Assembly (NCBI GenBank): GCA_023101725.1
Contig: JALJCO010003962.1
Coordinates: 913,001-977,000 of the forward strand
Direction: 5' to 3'
DNA length: 64,000 nucleotides
Source: Atherinomorus stipes
Taxonomy: Eukaryota; Chordata; Actinopteri; Atheriniformes; Atherinidae
Shown here one piece after another: positions 60,071 to 64,000 of this stretch (within the stretch, counting starts at the first letter, position 1; each line of letters opens with the position of its first letter). The translations under genes and the position numbers were made by a program. Under the pieces are notes generated by a model. The model ran no database searches, had not been told where the DNA came from, and was given only the letters and a program-made list of their open reading frames with translations.

Positions 60071-61629
60071 ACTAAAACAATGTTCAGACCAATTATCCCA
60101 TTTGTATATGTGTCTATCGTGTATTATAAGGCAACAGTTATGAATATTAGGAATATTTCTGCTCTTGAAAGCTTTCTACATAATAAGATTTGGTACAGTG
60201 TCCAAATATATTTTATTGAGAAATGCATGAGGAAAAACAAAGTTTGTACATTGCTAATAAGCTTGAAAGTCAATACCTGCTATAAGCAGCTTTATTCTTC
60301 AACACATTCAATCTCCTTAGATAAGCTTTCTTGTCATTTTTATGTAGTCTTCAGGAATAGTTCTTCAGCTGTCTTGAAGGACATTTCAAAGCTCCTCCAT
60401 AAATGTTGGCTGACTTTTGTTCTGTTCTCTGTCAAGATGATCCCACTCTGCTTCAATCATGTTAAGGTCTGGGCTCTGGGGAGGATTTATCACTCCATAA
60501 CACCTGTTGCCACAGATTTTCAGTCCAGCTATTGTGTAATTCAACCTTTTCTCTCTGTTTCCTTTTCTTAACAACAGCGTCTTGACATCCAGCCGTCCAT
60601 AAAGACCATTTCTAGTGAGACTTCAGTGAACAGTAAATGTTTAAATGTCAGGTCTTTGCTGGATTCTGTTCTTTTTAAGTCTTTTAAAATTCTGATAGAT
60701 TTCACTTTCAGATACTGTTTATCTGATACATATTGTTCTGATTTCCTTGACTCCCAGTTTCTTCAAATATTTCAAGGACACACATGCTGAGATATGCCAC
60801 CTTTTTTTCTTAGAGCTTGTTGGGAATCAGTTGGTTTGTAAATACTTTTTACTGTCAAACTGCGTTATCTTTGACATTTTTCATATGAAACTATAGGGAA
60901 ATGGGGAAACCATGTTTTTGGGACAGACAGCTAGGAACAAAGAGCTTAAGATACAATATCAAAATCAAATAGTCGAGGTTCTTTTGCGTAAACGGCGCTC
61001 TGGTTCGTCGTTATTATTGCAGCATCGTGTTTGATTGATTCATTGATCATTGTTAAATAGCTTAAACAAAAAAACACATTCCCTGAAAATAATCCGTTAT
61101 ATTGGACTGGGCATGACTGAAAAGGCAGCCAGCAATGACACACTTTAAAAATACCTCCAGAAAGCTTGATAAACTGTTGCTCAAAGGCATTTTATAAGAT
61201 CAAAACAAAGCCAGACTCCGTGGGAGCAATTTACAAAGAAATGAGCGAAGGCTCGAACCGTCTGCGCAGTTCTGCTTTTAAATCCACTTTAGTGTTTAGT
61301 TAAAATTGTTACTAAATGTAGGCTAACTGAAAAAAAAAAAAAATCATCCAAGATGTTCCCTGTCTTGTGACATCATGAGCTGGATATCCCCCCCGAGTGG
61401 CTTTGCATGCAGCTGGGGGCATCACATTTCACATCTGGAGAGAGCAGATGTTGCGCCTTTTTGGAGCTGCGCTTCCGCGCTGTCATTGTTTCCGTTTCCA
61501 CCTCTGAGAAGCTTCACGCCTCCACACAGCCGACATAGCCCACTTCTTGCTGTTTTGCTTTGCCCTGGATCCGCTACGTTACGTGAACTTCAGGCCATCA
61601 AGAGTTTGAGGAGAGTGAATCTTTCAACA
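60071..61629. other. intergenic sequence cklf-cmtm3
   Basis: Contains the cklf 3' UTR and a minus-strand Tc1-like remnant (60250-60890, listed separately). The last 400 bp before cmtm3 are GC-richer and have no stop codon in the cmtm3 frame from 61375, but the family start and context favour ATG 61630. This part is the likely cmtm3 promoter and 5' UTR. Confidence 0.55.
60250..60890 (-). pseudogene. Tc1-like transposase remnant
   Basis: On the minus strand, LYGRLDVKTLLLRKGNREKR (about 60530-60600) leads, after a deletion of the region with the second catalytic Asp, to NPPQSPDLNMIEAEWDHLDR (60410-60470), the catalytic-Glu block of DD34E-type Tc1 transposases. A degenerate C-terminus follows. 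The N-terminal third (60620-60890) is recognisable only by position. The EAEWDHLDREQ block is close to EAAWDHLDR at 53985-54010, so both copies come from one family. Confidence 0.75.
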
Positions 61630-61746
61630 ATGGGAGACATCGAGGCTCCCAACTCGAACGGGCCGCGTCAGACTGTCCTGCTGTCTTTTCTTCCGAGCAA
61701 AGAGTTCGCCACCTCCAGGAAAGGAATGCTGCTCATTGGTGAAGTG
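61630..61746 (+). CDS. cmtm3: CMTM3, first coding exon
   Basis: One 39-codon exon from ATG 61630 to the donor at 61747 (GTAAGA). It encodes MGDIEAPNSNGPRQ then TVLLSFLPSKEFATSRKGML, ending LIGEV. The segment LLSFLPSKEFATSRKGMLLI lines up with the sequence before the first membrane segment of mammalian CMTM3 (ALLPARAFLCSLKGRLLLAES). The start has a good context (CAACAATGG). The four membrane segments must be in exons beyond 64000. CMTM3 is a MARVEL protein linked to EGFR trafficking in mammals. Next to cklf, as in the mammalian CKLF-CMTM cluster. CMTM family membership is firm; the paralogue is likely. Confidence 0.75.
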
Positions 61747-64000
61747 GTAAGAAATGACCAGAGCGCTCATGCCAGCAAATGTGCGGGATCCTCTTTTAGC
61801 TAAATGCGCACAAATTTCAAAGCTCGTATACAGGGGGCAGGGTGAGTTTATAGCTACTTTGAAGGTTTGAAATATTAAATAAATTTCTAACCAAGCAAGC
61901 AAAAGCGAAGCGTGCAGGCTGTAGGATGATACAGACAAGGCGGACTGCAGATGTTCAAGTTTATAGCAGTTTTTATTGATAGTTTAAAGTGGATTTCAAC
62001 AAACCAGGAACTGTTATCTGCTGAGCTGTGGGGTGGGGGGGGGGGGGGGGTGGAGATGGGAGGGGTGGGGGTCATCAGCATCATGTGTTCGTACAGGCAG
62101 GAAGGGTCTTGTTGCAGAGACTGCTGTATGAACTCTCACACATGTGTCATGTGACGGAGCAGACGTCTTCCTCTCAGAGATATCAGTCTAACATGTAGCC
62201 CAGGGTTCATCCTCAGAGTGTGAATGCAGAGTGCCACATCCCCCTGCAATTACACGTACACACACACACACACAATGAGCCTCTTGTGCAGCTTTACAGT
62301 GTGACTCTGGTCTTCATACTTTTGGCTAAAGTCCTTCTGTAACCCTTCCTTTGAAAGACAAATCTCTCTTACTGTGTCCTGTCATATAGGGGATCCCGGG
62401 GGAAATTGGTAACCTGCTCAGTTCCTCTAATTACCAGTAACCTCTAATTACCAATAAGCTTGGTGAGGATAGTTACTGCAGATGATGAGTAAGGTTCCCA
62501 CGGTGAAGAGGAAGCACAGTCGCATTCACCTTTTCTACTTAAAAATAAATAAATAACTTTTGGAAAATAAGTGTATTACTTCTTTTTTAAAGTTTAGATG
62601 GTTGTAACTATAGTTGCTGCAATTAATTTATTTGTCAGTTTATTTGTATGGAGACATCATTTGAATAAACACATTTTGCCATGCTGCCTCTTGTTCTAGT
62701 AACAGCTAATATGCACACGCAGTTAAAGAAAATTAATGGATTACTGTTTTCTGACATCTTTTAAACAATATTATTAAGTTTTTTTTTATTTGCAAGACTT
62801 TGGGTTAGTATGACCTATTTTTTTGTCAGTGTTACACTTACCCCAATTTCCAACATGTGAGTTAAAGTAGGCCTATAGTGCACACACCTGTCATAGACAA
62901 GGCATAAAAAGTTGACGTCTGTGAAATATGGTGACTAATGTAGTGCAAAGACCACCTCTTACTAAAGAATAATTTAAAAAAAGATAAAGCTACTGAAAAC
63001 ATACATTCAAGATTTAAGGATTTATTTAGAAATGGACGAGTTTAAAATCAAGGTGCTTCTTTGGTCCTCATGATGGGGTGTTTAAAGTTTAGATACCCTC
63101 CCATTAAAGACAGGGAGAAAAAAACAGCTGTCAGTCAAATAAGTTGAAATTGACAAAAGTAATAATAAATATATCTTTTATGAAAATCATGACATTGATT
63201 TTGAATTGTGGTTCAACAGAAATATTAAAAACAAACAAATAAAAAATAAAACAAGCATGATGGCTACTGAAGTAAAATTTTATTGAGCAACACTTTGAGA
63301 CAATCACTGCAATCAAGTGTTTTCTGTAACGTCCAATCAGACTTCTGCACCTGCTGACAGGTGTTTTGGTCCACTGTTCACGAGCAAGGTGCTTTAATTC
63401 GTCTGGGACAGTTTTGTTTGTTTGCTTTAAAAAAAAAATCTAATCACAATTCAAAATCAATGTTTTATTTGACTAAATTATGATTTAGTAGATTTTTATT
63501 TTCATTATCGCCCATTACTTTTTTAGTTTCTTGTTAATTACTATTGCAAATTTAGCCTTTTCTTTAATGGGAGATTATGTAAACTTTTGCACCCCATATG
63601 TGACTTTGTTTAAATTGCCATTTATTTTATGCAATATCAACTGTAAAAACATACTGAAATCCAGTCAATACCAGCTCCACAACTGCACATGTAAACTGAA
63701 TAAACTTGGGGGAGTGAGATTTGAAAGTAATGAAAATTGCCATGTATACTGTACATGAGAGGGACTTCTTTGTATTTGCTGAGAAGTTATTCTTGTCAGA
63801 ATGAACTGTCACACTTTAGTTATGTTGTTACAACTGAAAGCTTACAGGCAGTATTATATCAGCCCCCAGTTTCCCTGTTAGACTCGAGGCCAAAAAGAAA
63901 ACAGAACCCAGGACTGCTGTTCGTAGGAGCATTAGTCAGCCTCATATCCTGCTGAGCTCACATTATTACACACAGTGAGTCAGACCACCATGCATTTCTC
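61747..64000 (+). other. cmtm3: cmtm3 intron 1 (continues past the window)
   Basis: Intronic sequence with a G run (62034-62050), a CA run near 62260-62273, a tandem TCTAATTACCA motif near 62425-62455 and one Tc1-like MITE (63070-63600, listed separately). No second exon is seen before the right edge. Confidence 0.6.
63070..63600 (-). mobile_element. Tc1-like element fragment with inverted ends
   Basis: Ends ATGGGGTGTTTAAAGTTTAG (left) and GTAAACTTTTGCACCCCATA (right) form an imperfect inverted pair of the GGGGTGCAAAAGTTTACAT type. The minus strand inside reads LAREQWTKTPVSRCRSLIG-like sequence across 63320-63410 followed by IAVIVSKCCSIKF, the C-terminal pattern of a Tc1-like transposase. 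The rest of the gene is deleted, so this is a non-autonomous relic. Confidence 0.65.

Noticed and set aside
61375..61629. N-terminal extension of cmtm3 from ATG 61375
   Set aside because: The frame is open but the extension has no family similarity and ATG 61630 has a better context; it is more likely 5' UTR and promoter.
1..64000. CRISPR arrays, operons or prokaryotic features
   Set aside because: No regularly spaced repeats or prokaryotic gene layout; all genes are spliced vertebrate genes.

Overview
The window is vertebrate nuclear DNA, almost certainly from a ray-finned (teleost) fish: spliced genes with GT-AG introns, short introns beside repeat-swollen ones, many CA/GT microsatellites, and a fish-style mix of Tc1-like, hAT-like, L2/Rex1-like and restriction-endonuclease LINE remnants. 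Species cannot be fixed from sequence alone.

Layout. (1) 1-15.3 kb, plus strand: the 3' two thirds of cbfa2t3 (MTG16/ETO2 corepressor), seven visible coding exons ending in the MYND zinc finger, then a probable 5 kb 3' UTR. (2) 16.1-17.7 kb: a decayed Tc1-like transposon. (3) 18.6-22.8 kb, plus: pabpn1l, the embryonic/oocyte-type nuclear poly(A)-binding protein, six exons, complete. (4) 22.9-25.5 kb, minus: trappc2l, a TRAPP vesicle-tethering subunit, five exons, complete and tail-to-tail with pabpn1l. (5) 25.96-54.64 kb, plus: galns, lysosomal N-acetylgalactosamine-6-sulfatase, 14 exons, complete, head-to-head with trappc2l across about 485 bp. Its introns hold most of the transposon debris. 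(6) 58.76-60.07 kb, plus: a four-exon MARVEL-domain gene best matching chemokine-like factor (cklf). (7) 61.63 kb to the right edge, plus: the first coding exon of cmtm3, with the rest beyond the window.

The order and relative orientation cbfa2t3 > pabpn1l > < trappc2l, galns > are the same as on human 16q24.3, which supports the paralogue assignments. The cklf-cmtm3 pair maps to 16q21-22 in human, so here two segments that are separate in mammals are joined. The genes do not form one pathway; this is a conserved synteny block. The most interesting items are gene-structure details (a GC-AG intron in galns, a NAGNAG acceptor and an optional proline/serine-rich segment in cbfa2t3), CLEAR/M-box-like sites in the trappc2l-galns promoter, and nested transposon insertions with readable target-site duplications. 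I found no sign of a wholly new biological system. All exon calls come from reading splice sites by eye and from remembered protein families, not from alignments.
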